From Alistipes sp. (GTDB lineage Bacteria; Bacteroidota; Bacteroidia; Bacteroidales; Rikenellaceae), in the NCBI GenBank assembly GCA_020026335.1, contig JAHHQO010000004.1, positions 1 to 64,000 of the forward strand: a DNA stretch of 64,000 bases, in the 5' to 3' direction. Positions 54,717-62,889 of the stretch are shown one piece after another (the first letter of the stretch is position 1; each line of letters starts with the position of its first letter). The notes beneath the pieces were generated by a model. The model did not search any database and had not been told where the DNA came from. It saw only the letters and a program-made list of their open reading frames with translations. Both the position numbers and the translations under genes were made by a program.

Positions 54717-56429
54717 ATGGCCGGTTACAAGAAATATAACAACGATGGCCCTTCCGCAGAAGACAAAGCTCTTGACCTTTTTGCGGAAATGATGATCAAG
54801 CGCATCGAGACCATCAGCAAGGACTGGTCGAAACCGTGGATTACCGAGGAAAGTTTAGGGTGGCCGAAGAACCTGTCCGGGCGTGAGTACAATGGGATGA
54901 ACGCGCTGATGTTGCTTCTCCACTGCGAGAAGAACGGATATAAGATTCCTCGTTTCTGTACCTTTGACTGTGTGCAGCGGTTGAACAAGCCGACAGAAAA
55001 GCAGGCTAAAGAGGGTGTGGAACTGCCGAGGGTTGCCGTCAACCGTGGTGAAAAATCGTTCCCGGTCATGCTTACCACCTTTACCTGCATCCATAAGGAG
55101 ACCAAGGAGAAAATCAAGTATGACGATTACAAGAGGCTCTCCGACGAAGAGAAGAAGATGTACAACGTATATCCGAAAATGCAGGTATTTCGGGTTTTTA
55201 ATGTGTCCCAGACCAATCTTCAGGAAGCTCGTCCGGAACTTTGGAACAAGCTGGCGAATGGGGATGCCGTAAAATTGGACGAGAGCGAGAAGATGTCTTT
55301 TGAACCGATGGATGTGATGATCCGTGATAATCGCTGGATTTGTCCCATCAAGCCGATGCACCAGGACAAAGCCTACTTCTCCATTACCAAAAACGAGATT
55401 GTGGTTCCTGATAAGGCACAGTTCAAGGACGGGGAATCGTACTATGGCACGCTTTGGCATGAAATGATCCACAGCACAGGTATCGAGGGGCAGTTTGACC
55501 GCATCAAGCCCACTGCTTTCGGCTCGGACGAATATGCCCGTGAAGAGCTGGTCGCCGAACTTGGCAGTGCACTGGTGTCGCAGCGTTACGGTATGTCCAA
55601 GCATATCAAGGAGGATAGCTGTGCCTATCTGAAATCGTGGCTGGAGCAACTGAAAGAGTCTCCACAATTCATCAAGACCACGCTTTTGGATGTGAAGAAG
55701 GCTACTTCGATGGTTACGCAAAACGTGGATAAGATTGCGGAAGAATTGGGAAAAGAGAAAAAGGAAGAGCAGGACAACAAGCAGGGAATGAAAGTTGAAC
55801 AACCTGCATCCGGCGAAAAGATTTTCTATTCTTCAGTCACCTACCTGCAATCAACCGATGATACTTCCCGGCTGGACGAATTTCGGGACAAGGGTGATTA
55901 TGAAGGATTGCTCCAAGCTGCCAAAGAGTATTATGACGGGAACGGTATCAATGAGCAATATACCTTTGTCTCTCCCCTTCAGAACAAGGGGGATGACCTG
56001 CTGATTGAAGACAAGGATTTTGCCGTGGTCTATAACAACAGCGTGGGTGGCACATACGAGGTGATGCTGAAATATTCGGAACAGGAAATCCGTGACCATA
56101 TTACCAGGTATGGAACCCGTCTGGCAAGCGATGACATCAAAGAGGTGGCAAAGGATATGGTGGCAGAACAGTTCCAGGTTATAACGAAACAGCGAATGCC
56201 TGTCTTTGAAATGCCGAGCGGAGATATTCTCTATGCCGGATATAACAGGGAGACCGATACGCTTGATGTCGGAACGGTAGTCAATGCCGGTTCTGTTCCC
56301 ATCCATCAGTTCCCTTACGACCACGACAATTCCCTCGATTCAAACCTGCAATCCGTCCATTCGGAATTAAGTCAGATGGAACAGTATCAGGAGGAAAAGG
56401 TGGAATATAGCAGCGGTATGCACCGATGA
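54717..56429 (+). CDS. ArdC-family antirestriction/ssDNA-binding zincin
   Basis: A 570-aa protein. The N-terminal ArdC ssDNA-binding domain (about 15-150) has WPKNLSGREYNGMNALMLLL. The zincin domain (about 215-340) has an intact HExxH in TLWHEMIHSTG (residues 248-252) and the distal Glu in REELVAELGSALVSQRYG. The C-terminal 200 residues are an extra region of unknown fold. It ends YSSGMHR. In plasmid pSa, ArdC protects the entering strand against restriction and is similar to a transported primase domain. The same role is likely here. Last gene of the long operon; a terminator follows after 23 bp. Confidence 0.88.
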   Translation: MAGYKKYNNDGPSAEDKALDLFAEMMIKRIETISKDWSKPWITEESLGWPKNLSGREYNGMNALMLLLHCEKNGYKIPRFCTFDCVQRLNKPTEKQAKEGVELPRVAVNRGEKSFPVMLTTFTCIHKETKEKIKYDDYKRLSDEEKKMYNVYPKMQVFRVFNVSQTNLQEARPELWNKLANGDAVKLDESEKMSFEPMDVMIRDNRWICPIKPMHQDKAYFSITKNEIVVPDKAQFKDGESYYGTLWHEMIHSTGIEGQFDRIKPTAFGSDEYAREELVAELGSALVSQRYGMSKHIKEDSCAYLKSWLEQLKESPQFIKTTLLDVKKATSMVTQNVDKIAEELGKEKKEEQDNKQGMKVEQPASGEKIFYSSVTYLQSTDDTSRLDEFRDKGDYEGLLQAAKEYYDGNGINEQYTFVSPLQNKGDDLLIEDKDFAVVYNNSVGGTYEVMLKYSEQEIRDHITRYGTRLASDDIKEVAKDMVAEQFQVITKQRMPVFEMPSGDILYAGYNRETDTLDVGTVVNAGSVPIHQFPYDHDNSLDSNLQSVHSELSQMEQYQEEKVEYSSGMHR

Positions 56430-56452
56430 CTATAATGGGGTATTTTTGTATT

Positions 56453-56499
56453 CAATCCAACCGTAGGGAGGTTGTTCTCCTTGCGGTTGGATTGCTTTT
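56453..56499 (+). terminator. intrinsic terminator of the second ICE operon
   Basis: CAATCCAACCG (56453-56463) and CGGTTGGATTG (56484-56494) form a perfect 11-bp stem, followed by CTTTTAT. Its right arm (TTGCGGTTGGATTG, 56481-56494) is repeated at 59430-59443 after the phosphoribosyltransferase gene. Confidence 0.85.
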
Positions 56500-56512
56500 A
56501 TGCTCGATGTTA

Positions 56513-56543
56513 TTCTGTGTTTCACAGAAAAGTAGTACCTTTG
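56513..56543 (+). promoter_or_regulatory. promoter of a small transcript
   Basis: TACCTTTG (56536-56543) is an exact -7 box. A perfect 7-bp hairpin/palindrome TTCTGTG-TTT-CACAGAA (56513-56529) covers the -33 area and may be an operator. Transcription should begin near 56550. Confidence 0.6.
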
Positions 56544-56549
56544 CGGTGT

Positions 56550-56640
56550 GAAAGTGCCGGTAATGACTCTAAGGCTCATTGCCAACACTGTAAAATGGGA
56601 AATATGAGGTTGGGCATTGGCTGCTCAACCTTGTTTTTTT
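56550..56640 (+). ncRNA. candidate small RNA or leader transcript
   Basis: About 91 nt between a promoter and a terminator. The 5' part folds as a 14-position stem, 56553-56566 with 56576-56589, with two mismatches and one G-U pair, and a 9-nt loop CTCTAAGGC. A terminator hairpin follows (56607-56615 with 56623-56631) and ends in seven T. A 14-codon ORF (MTLRLIANTVKWEI, 56563-56607) lies inside, so it could also be a leader-peptide attenuator for the AbiE operon. That operon has its own promoter at 56717, which favours an independent RNA. No known RNA family was recognised. Confidence 0.6.
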
Positions 56641-56670
56641 AAGGTAGTAATAGATAAATATTCACCTTTT

Positions 56671-56729
56671 AATTGCAAAATATCGGCACTATTCTGAATT
56701 AGTGCCGAAAATTTGTTATCTTTGCAATT
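56671..56729 (+). promoter_or_regulatory. abiE-type promoter with nested inverted repeats
   Basis: The -7 box TATCTTTG (56717-56724) is exact. TCGGCACTA (56683-56691) and TAGTGCCGA (56700-56708) are perfect inverted arms 8 bp apart, covering the -33 area. An outer pair AATTGCAAA (56671-56679) and TTTGCAATT (56721-56729) is also perfect and includes the end of the -7 box. AbiEi antitoxins are known to repress their own promoter by binding inverted repeats, so this is the likely operator. Confidence 0.75.
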
Positions 56730-56750
56730 GAAAAAAGGAATTAAAATCAT

Positions 56751-57473
56751 ATGTTCAACGAGACAATGACATACATACTTGACTATGCTGAAGCCCATCA
56801 TGACTTTAGTTTAGGAGATTTGTTTGCCTATTTACAAGAGAAGACAGGCATCAAAAAATCTTCTTTGTCCTGGTATCTGTTCAAGCTCGTGAATGAAAAT
56901 GTGCTGGTCAGAACCGGGCGAGGAAAGTATGCCAAAGTGATGAAGCAGGTCTTTTCACCACAACCAGTAGAGGAAGTGAGGGAGATTTACGCTCTGTTGC
57001 AATCGGATTTTCCGTTTGCGAAATTTTGTGTCTATCAAGGGGACATCATAGCACCTTTGCAGCATCACCTTTCATCCAACCGCATCATCTACGTGGAAAC
57101 GGACAGGGACTCGGCAGAAACCATTTTCAACTTCCTGAAAGATAGAAACCATGATGTTTACCTGCGACCGGACAAAAATATAATATACCGATATGTGGAT
57201 ATGGACAATCGTGTTATTTTCGTAAAAAATCTTGTTTCGGAAGCTCCCTTACAAGAAATATCCGGCGTGCCTATGCCCACGCTGGAAAAGCTGTTGGTGG
57301 ATATATTGAGAGATACGGACTTTTTCTACCTACAGGGTAGTGAGAGCGACCGTATCATAGAAAACGCCTTTAACCTATACACAATCAACAGAAGCCGGCT
57401 TTTCAGGTATGCCGACAGACGTAAGGTGAAGAAAGAATTATCGTCAATTTTAGAAAACTTGAATATACAATGA
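56751..57473 (+). CDS. AbiEi-like antitoxin (type IV toxin-antitoxin)
   Basis: A 240-aa protein. The N-terminal 65 residues are a winged HTH (LGDLFAYLQEKTGIKKSSLSWYLFKLVNENVLVRTGRGKYA), the DNA-binding part of AbiEi-like/DUF6577 proteins. The rest is the antitoxin domain (about 75-235: FPFAKFCVYQGDIIAPLQHHL, VPMPTLEKLLVDIL). It overlaps the toxin gene by 4 bp (ATGA), and its promoter carries inverted repeats. In AbiE systems the antitoxin does not bind the toxin but opposes its action and represses transcription. The system may give phage defence and stabilise the ICE. Confidence 0.85.
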   Translation: MFNETMTYILDYAEAHHDFSLGDLFAYLQEKTGIKKSSLSWYLFKLVNENVLVRTGRGKYAKVMKQVFSPQPVEEVREIYALLQSDFPFAKFCVYQGDIIAPLQHHLSSNRIIYVETDRDSAETIFNFLKDRNHDVYLRPDKNIIYRYVDMDNRVIFVKNLVSEAPLQEISGVPMPTLEKLLVDILRDTDFFYLQGSESDRIIENAFNLYTINRSRLFRYADRRKVKKELSSILENLNIQ

Positions 57474-58543
57474 TAAAAAAAGAGTGTTTTACGACAGAAT
57501 GGATCGAACAGGTTGCATCCGAACTGCACTACAATGACAAGAACCTCATAGAGAAAGTAATCCGCGCCTTGTCCCTGCTTGAAATGTTGGTCAAAGCCGG
57601 GTGTCCTCTTGTCTTCAAGGGTGGTACGGCACTTATGCTCATCCTTGGGAAAACCGCTCATCGTCTGTCTATCGACATTGATGTTATCTGTCCTCCCGGA
57701 ACCAATATAGAGGACTATCTGAAATCGTTTGCCGATTTTGGCTTTATCGACCTGGAACTCGTAGAGCGTAAGCAAAGGAACGATGCTGATATTCCTAAAA
57801 GTCATTCCAAGTTTTTCTATCAGATTGCTTACCGGAACGACACGGATGCCCAATCTTATATTCTACTGGATGTATTGTACGAGGATATTCATTATTTCCA
57901 AACCCGACAAATAGCCATCGATTGTCCGTTCATACGACTGGAAGGCGAACCGTTAATGGTGACTGTACCATCCGCAGAAGACATTTTGGGCGATAAGCTG
58001 ACGGCTTTCGCTCCCAACACTACAGGAATACCTTATTATAAGAACGACAGATCCTGTTCGATGGAGATAGCCAAGCAACTTTATGATGTGGGGCGGTTGT
58101 TTGAAAATGTTTCAGGATTGCAGATTACCGCAGAGGCTTTCCGCAAGATTGCGGTAGTCGAACTCTCGTACCGTTCTTTAGGAACGGATATAGGACAGGT
58201 ATTCAACGACATCCGCCAAACGGCACTCTGTATCTCCACACGTGGTAAAGCTGGAGAAGGTGATTTTAATTTGATACAAGACGGTGTTATCCGTGTCAAA
58301 TCGTTTATGTATAAACAACAGTATCGGATAGAAAATGCTATCATTGACTCGGCACGAGCAGCTTACTTAGCTACGCTGATTGAAAAGGGGCGCACAGAAA
58401 TAGAACTTTATCCGAACAATCCCGCTGACATCAAGGACTTGCTTATCCGCCCATCGCTGACCAATAAACTGAATAAGCTGAAAAGTAATCTTCCAGAAGC
58501 CTTCTATTATTGGGCAAAAACGAGCGAACTGTTGGAAATATGA
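57470..58543 (+). CDS. AbiEii-type nucleotidyltransferase toxin
   Basis: A 357-aa nucleotidyltransferase of the AbiEii/AbiGii (DUF1814) family. The signature FKGGTALMLILG ... RLSIDIDV (about residues 50-72) carries the GG-S and DxD-type metal-binding motif. A downstream conserved segment is EDILGDKLTAFAPNTTGIP (about 167-185), with the lysine typical of the family. Such toxins attach nucleotides to tRNA or other targets to stop growth during phage infection. Length is in the usual range and motifs are intact. Confidence 0.92.
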   Translation: MIKKECFTTEWIEQVASELHYNDKNLIEKVIRALSLLEMLVKAGCPLVFKGGTALMLILGKTAHRLSIDIDVICPPGTNIEDYLKSFADFGFIDLELVERKQRNDADIPKSHSKFFYQIAYRNDTDAQSYILLDVLYEDIHYFQTRQIAIDCPFIRLEGEPLMVTVPSAEDILGDKLTAFAPNTTGIPYYKNDRSCSMEIAKQLYDVGRLFENVSGLQITAEAFRKIAVVELSYRSLGTDIGQVFNDIRQTALCISTRGKAGEGDFNLIQDGVIRVKSFMYKQQYRIENAIIDSARAAYLATLIEKGRTEIELYPNNPADIKDLLIRPSLTNKLNKLKSNLPEAFYYWAKTSELLEI

Positions 58544-58592
58544 TTTTTTGTGAGCAATGCGAAGGCAGTTTCTCGCATAATTCACGGTCAAG

Positions 58593-59423
58593 ATGAACGA
58601 GAGGCTTATATTTTTGACCCTGCTCTGTGTTATCGTGGTATTGTGGCGAATCATCGGTTATTGGCGGAAGAGAGCCGGAGAAGCTGCATTTACTGCCGCA
58701 CAAATGACAGACAAGACTGAAGAGCATGACCGTTTATGCCGTTTGGCGGTAAGAGCCAGCCATCGGGATGCTTGTCGTATGTTCTGTTGTTTACACCCGG
58801 ATTTATTTGAAGAACAACCACCACTCAAACCATTCAAGTTGCACGGTACAAGAGTGGTATTCCATGGGTATTATTATCCGTCCCGGTACAAGGCATTTCT
58901 CAACAAAGAACAACAGGCGTTCTGTCATTCCATCTATGAGTTCAAAGAAGGGGAAATACACGGCATTGAATTTTTCAAATCTTGCATGAATGCCCTACAA
59001 ATGAATGCCTATCCTTTTTCATATCATGTTTATGCCGTGCAGCGTGAGTTCAAATATGCCCAGCGGTTTAAGCGGTTGAATTGGTATATCTGTACCCATT
59101 GTCCAAATCTGACATCAGGACTATATGATGTTGATGTGTTCGAGCCTCGTGAATGTTTGCACGAAGCCATTGGTCACGAGAACCGCATACTTGAACGGAA
59201 TTACCGAATTTTAGGGGATATAAAAGGGAAAGAAGTTATCATCGTTGACGATGTGCTGACTACCGGGCAAAGTATGAGCGACTACAAGAGGGAGATAGAG
59301 CGGTGCGGTGGCAAGGTGGTAGCTGCCATTTTCTATGGCAAGACTATCACTATGCCGCATCCGCTGATTGTCAAGTTGGAAGTATGGGGAGACTATATTA
59401 CCCGCTTTTCCAAATCAAATTAG
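58593..59423 (+). CDS. membrane-anchored phosphoribosyltransferase-like protein
   Basis: A 276-aa protein. The N-terminus has one transmembrane helix (LIFLTLLCVIVVLWRIIGYW). The C-terminal domain is a type I phosphoribosyltransferase with the PRPP-binding motif VIIVDDVLTTGQSMSDY (about residues 215-231), like ComF-type proteins. There is a Cys-rich, comF-like middle segment (RDACRMFCCLHPDLF). The actual substrate is unknown. It is 50 bp behind the AbiEii gene and bounded by the same 14-bp repeats, so it may belong to the defence cassette. Confidence 0.75.
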   Translation: MNERLIFLTLLCVIVVLWRIIGYWRKRAGEAAFTAAQMTDKTEEHDRLCRLAVRASHRDACRMFCCLHPDLFEEQPPLKPFKLHGTRVVFHGYYYPSRYKAFLNKEQQAFCHSIYEFKEGEIHGIEFFKSCMNALQMNAYPFSYHVYAVQREFKYAQRFKRLNWYICTHCPNLTSGLYDVDVFEPRECLHEAIGHENRILERNYRILGDIKGKEVIIVDDVLTTGQSMSDYKREIERCGGKVVAAIFYGKTITMPHPLIVKLEVWGDYITRFSKSN

Positions 59424-59457
59424 TTTTCTTTGCGGTTGGATTGTTGTAGCTATACAG

Positions 59458-60084
59458 TCAGTCTATATCATAGCCAATCATGTATTTATCGTTGATAAGC
59501 AGATAGTAGTAACCATTTCCACAATTCCGATATTCCTTGCTGAAGCCTGCCGCCATATCGCCATTGTCTCGTGGCTCACACCAAAGCGTTCCGTCATAAC
59601 CGCCAAAATCAAAGCGGCAAGTGGAAAATTTCTCTTTGTTTTTCAGTGCCTCACGGAAGAGACGCATTGCTGTCGTTCCACAGTATTTTTCAATGGTGGC
59701 AAGTCCGATACATTTGCCGTTGATGTGTGTGCCTGTTGTGATGTGGTTCTCGTAAAGGTTTTTATCCAAATCCGCATTGGCGATTTCACGAAGCCAGGAA
59801 TTTGTATGTGTGGCAAGTCGGGCAAGTTTCTGATATTTCAGAATAAGTTTCCTGTCCGTATTCTCGTCCTGTTCTTGCGAGGGATAGTATATTTGCTCGA
59901 TGCTTGCCCAATCTGTAAACACATAGCCCTTTGTCCGCTTGCCGAGAGCGATAATGCCAATAACACCTCTGTCTCGGTTGATGAACAAGCGTCTGCGTTT
60001 TCCTGCAATCCGCACGTATAAAGACGGAGGATTGGTTTCGTTGCGAAGATAGCTCTCCGCCGGATGAATAGTTGTTATTTCCAT
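59458..60084 (-). CDS. conserved ICE protein of unknown function
   Basis: A 208-aa protein, cytoplasmic, with no family recognised. It is mixed alpha/beta: LYVRIAGKRRRLFINRDRGV, then KLILKYQKLARLATHTNSWLREI, and an aromatic, Gly-rich end (NCGNGYYYLLINDKYMIGYDID). Last gene of a minus-strand run of six small genes starting at 61641. Confidence 0.6.
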   Translation of the reverse strand: MEITTIHPAESYLRNETNPPSLYVRIAGKRRRLFINRDRGVIGIIALGKRTKGYVFTDWASIEQIYYPSQEQDENTDRKLILKYQKLARLATHTNSWLREIANADLDKNLYENHITTGTHINGKCIGLATIEKYCGTTAMRLFREALKNKEKFSTCRFDFGGYDGTLWCEPRDNGDMAAGFSKEYRNCGNGYYYLLINDKYMIGYDID

Positions 60085-60092
60085 ATCTGTAT

Positions 60093-60320
60093 CTATTTTT
60101 CAATGTTTATTTTACCTGTCCTTACCAGTGTACCATTGCGGTAAAGCATGATTTCTCCGGGCTTGAAGCCCATTTCTCCGAAGGCTATGTATTTGATATA
60201 ATCCAGGTACTTCTCGTCTGAAAAGTTTTTACCGCACAAGTTATTGAAAAACATGGGTATTGAAAACCCATCCTCTCCTGACAACACTGTTTTACCGTTT
60301 TGTCTGATTTCGTCTAACAT
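60093..60320 (-). CDS. small conserved ICE protein
   Basis: A 75-aa protein when started at MLDEIRQNGK (60320), whose ATG overlaps the TAG stop of the upstream gene. An upstream in-frame Met at 60332 is less likely. It contains GEDGFSIPMFFNNLCGKNFSDEKYLDYI. No known domain. Co-transcribed with its neighbours. Confidence 0.6.
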   Translation of the reverse strand: MLDEIRQNGKTVLSGEDGFSIPMFFNNLCGKNFSDEKYLDYIKYIAFGEMGFKPGEIMLYRNGTLVRTGKINIEK

Positions 60321-60565
60321 ACCAATTCCCAATTTTCATCATCAATCGTAAGTTTGTTCATTTCCCAATCATACTCCACTTCCGGTGCTTTGGTATAGGG
60401 GAAATTGATGGTGTAGCCGATTTGTCCGTAGGAACAATGAAGCGGTGTAACACATATTTCCCTGCCAAAATAAAGGCTCGGTGTGCAGTATTTTCGCCAG
60501 TTAAAGCGGTCTGCAAGGATATTCCTGCAAAGTCTTCTGTAATATGATTTGTCCGATAAAGTCAT
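60314..60565 (-). CDS. small conserved ICE protein
   Basis: An 83-aa protein with many Tyr, Cys and Trp residues (KSYYRRLCRNILADRFNWRKYC ... GQIGYTINFPYTKAPEVEYDWE). No metal-binding pattern can be set with confidence. Overlaps the following gene by 7 bp. Confidence 0.55.
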   Translation of the reverse strand: MTLSDKSYYRRLCRNILADRFNWRKYCTPSLYFGREICVTPLHCSYGQIGYTINFPYTKAPEVEYDWEMNKLTIDDENWELVC

Positions 60566-60576
60566 AATTATGCGTA

Positions 60577-60939
60577 TTAAAGAAATTCCATTTCAAATGT
60601 TTGTAGTAATTCATATATCTGTTCTTCGGTATCTTCCATATCCGCTACAATATCCTTGATGTGATAAGGTGCGCCATTCTTGCCGTGTCCATCATCGCCG
60701 ATCCACAAGTAGGCTTCATAATCGGGGTCAAAACCCTCATAATACTCTTTTACACTGGCTATAAGGGTATCAATATTCTCGCCCTGCATATCGGCATTGA
60801 AGAGAAAATCCTGTCCGTACTTGGTGTAGCGTTGAAACTCTAACAATACTCTTGACTCATTTTTGTCTTCAACGTTCACGCTCCAGCCTTTTTCTTGGGC
60901 AATATCGGATATTCTCTGTATCTGTTCTTGGCTAGTCAT
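60577..60939 (-). CDS. small acidic conserved ICE protein
   Basis: A 120-aa acidic protein (about 20 per cent Asp/Glu by eye), cytoplasmic. Segments SDIAQEKGWSVNVEDKNESRVLLEFQ and VKEYYEGFDPDYEAYLWIGDDGHGKNGAP are typical of unnamed ICE proteins in Bacteroides. Acidic, DNA-mimic-like composition makes an antirestriction role conceivable, but nothing specific supports it. Confidence 0.6.
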   Translation of the reverse strand: MTSQEQIQRISDIAQEKGWSVNVEDKNESRVLLEFQRYTKYGQDFLFNADMQGENIDTLIASVKEYYEGFDPDYEAYLWIGDDGHGKNGAPYHIKDIVADMEDTEEQIYELLQTFEMEFL

Positions 60940-60991
60940 GCTGTGATGGTTTTGAAGTGGGGAAACTTTTTACATTTCCCCACAAGTTGGC

Positions 60992-61324
60992 TTAATCCGT
61001 TACTTGAAAATAATACTCCTGCTTCTCGTCCGACCATTCAGAGGTCATTTCATCCGCTTCTCTCCATAACTTGTCATAGAGAATGGCTCTTTGGTTGTCT
61101 CTCTCGTGCCACTGCCATATCTTGTGATTGAGTACAAGGCAGAGTTCCGTCCAATACTTGTAGTTGCCTTTCCATTCGGACTTGGCTCGCCTGTATGTGT
61201 CGGTTATGGCATTGTTCCCGAACTTGTCGGCAATGGAGAAGTCCTGCCAAAAGGTGGTTATCGGCTCGTAACCGTTCAACTCTGTTATGTTCCATTTGGG
61301 GATGACGATGTTAAGTGCTTGCAT
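60992..61324 (-). CDS. small conserved ICE protein
   Basis: A 110-aa Trp-rich protein: IPKWNITELNGYEPITTFWQDFSIADKFG, then WKGNYKYWTELCLVLNHKIWQWHERDN. Of a kind often seen in these ICE gene strings; the function is unknown. It begins 5 bp after the preceding gene's stop. Confidence 0.62.
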   Translation of the reverse strand: MQALNIVIPKWNITELNGYEPITTFWQDFSIADKFGNNAITDTYRRAKSEWKGNYKYWTELCLVLNHKIWQWHERDNQRAILYDKLWREADEMTSEWSDEKQEYYFQVTD

Positions 61325-61329
61325 AATCG

Positions 61330-61641
61330 TTATTGTTTATGGTTTTCGTAATACTCTTCGGTCAAATAATAAAGGTCGTTCTTTGCCAAGTGATCTATGG
61401 CTTCCGCAGCCAGACGACACGCCCATTCGTTACGCTGGTCATATCGTCCCTTGTGCCAGTTCTCTGCCAACTGCTCCATAAAGTAGAACATCAGTTTGGC
61501 TTTCTCGTTTACCAAATAGCGGTGATCGTCCGCCAATGCCTTACCTACCTTTCGGGGGGAAGCCATTTTCCCGTTTACATAATTTGAGAACTCGTCCGCA
61601 AAGCGTTTGTCGTTCTCCGATAATTGATTGTTGTACTCCAT
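61330..61641 (-). CDS. small conserved ICE protein, first of its operon
   Basis: A 103-aa helical protein: MEYNNQLSENDKRFADEFSNYV, then AEAIDHLAKNDLYYLTEEYYENHKQ. The start at 61641 is preferred: an in-frame extension of 131 codons upstream has no protein character and covers a leader region. No signal or membrane segment. Confidence 0.65.
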   Translation of the reverse strand: MEYNNQLSENDKRFADEFSNYVNGKMASPRKVGKALADDHRYLVNEKAKLMFYFMEQLAENWHKGRYDQRNEWACRLAAEAIDHLAKNDLYYLTEEYYENHKQ

Positions 61642-62068
61642 TGCTAATGAATTTTGAAGTTGAACATTTTTTCTTTTCCCTTTGGTTGGTTCTTTCTCGT
61701 CTGAACCGCCTTGGATTTTTATGGATGCTGTAAACGGCTGTCGGTACAGCTTCATGCAACGGCTTTCCCGGCCAATTACTCTTTCACGGAAAGGAAGAAT
61801 TTGCAGGGAATGCACTTCAAGCCGGAGAATCAAGCACGACAGCAGACCTTTGCATCTGATAAAACCAAAGGTGGTGTGGACGGAAGATGAGCCATAGCAG
61901 TTATACCTATAAAAGGAAGATGGCTTGGGCAAAATATAAAGGTTGATATATAAAAGGAAGCCGCCAACATAGTTTTGGCAATTCATAAAAACGAGTGTTG
62001 TGCTTTTGCGAAAACACATAAGCACAACACCCATTCTTTTCCATACTCCTTTCTTTTATGCTCTCCGA
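61642..62068 (-). promoter_or_regulatory. leader region before the six-gene operon, and spacer
   Basis: No gene is seen in these 427 bp. On the minus strand, the 75 nt before the ATG contain GGTTC-AGACGAGAAA-GAACC (a hairpin) and CCAACCAAAGGGAAAAG. Their order and spacing resemble the leader at 62651-62760, which has CCAAGCAAAGGGAAAC at the same place. The two leaders may be copies of one regulatory element. A terminator for the gene at 62069 occupies 61986-62032. Confidence 0.42.
61986..62032 (-). terminator. intrinsic terminator after the Api92-like gene
   Basis: GTGTTGTGCT (61995-62004) and AGCACAACAC (62021-62030) form a perfect 10-bp stem. On the minus strand it is followed by CTCGTTTTTAT. 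It lies about 37 bp past the stop of the gene ending at 62069. Confidence 0.72.
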
Positions 62069-62650
62069 TTATTCTGATATTTGATATTCGTGAATAGAAC
62101 AGTATGCGTATTCATTTTCTTCTTTCCATTGCTTGACAATCGCATCGACATCCTGACGGGATTTGACTTGTATTTCGCAAATATCCTCCAGCCATTCATA
62201 TAAACTTTTCAAATCTTGAAAATACTCGGTATAGTATTCTTCCTCCGAAGTACATACATCAACATAGTATTTGTCTGGAAAGTATTTACCCTCATTATCG
62301 TTCGTCCAATACTCACACATGCCAGGCTCTTCCGACTGATAGAAATATCGCAGTGTGGGATATTTTTCACATACCATATCAAACATTTCGTTACAGGGAG
62401 ACCACGCTGTTTCAGTATCGAATGTAAGTACCTCACCATTGAAGTTCAAGTTATCCCACGTTCCACGGCAATATATCTTTTCCCAACTTTCTCCGAGGGC
62501 TTCTACAAGACACCCTAACCACGTAGTTCCAAAACCATTTTGAACAGACGGCTTCTGTCGCTCCTGTAACTCTGTCATCAATTCATAGAGATTTTTCAAT
62601 TCTGTTGCGTTGCCTTCTATCGCATACGCTGTGCTGCACCAATTTGGCAT
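62069..62650 (-). CDS. Api92/DUF1281-like ferredoxin-fold protein
   Basis: A 193-aa protein when started at MPNWCSTAYAIEG (62650). The first residues MPNWCS are characteristic of the DUF1281 / Api92-like ferredoxin-fold family found on plasmids, phages and ICEs. Further conserved spots are WGTT-like FGTTWLGCL, GTWDNLNF and ETAWSPCNEMFDMVCEKYP. The biological role of this family is not known. The in-frame upstream extension is leader sequence, not coding. Confidence 0.75.
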   Translation of the reverse strand: MPNWCSTAYAIEGNATELKNLYELMTELQERQKPSVQNGFGTTWLGCLVEALGESWEKIYCRGTWDNLNFNGEVLTFDTETAWSPCNEMFDMVCEKYPTLRYFYQSEEPGMCEYWTNDNEGKYFPDKYYVDVCTSEEEYYTEYFQDLKSLYEWLEDICEIQVKSRQDVDAIVKQWKEENEYAYCSIHEYQISE

Positions 62651-62889
62651 AATCGTAAATTTTAATTTGTTAAACTTGTTTTTGTTTCCCTTTGCTTGGA
62701 AGCCTTCCGACTTCGCCACCGGGATATGTTTTATGTGCGTTAAAAACTGTGTTACAAGGGAGATAAGACAAGTAAACAAACAGGGAGTTAATGAAACACC
62801 CAATTTCTGCTTACCGGAAATTGAGGAAAGTTGTCGTTAAGTCCGGCGATTTGTTAGCCTTAGCGATACTTGACATTCTCCCACAACAG

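Larger units (their letters stand above)
56481..59443. repeat. 14-bp direct repeat around the AbiE-PRTase cassette
   Basis: TTGCGGTTGGATTG occurs at 56481-56494, as the right part of the terminator, and again at 59430-59443, just after the phosphoribosyltransferase gene. The intervening 2.9 kb holds the small RNA and the three cassette genes. It may mark insertion or exchange of this cassette. Confidence 0.55.
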
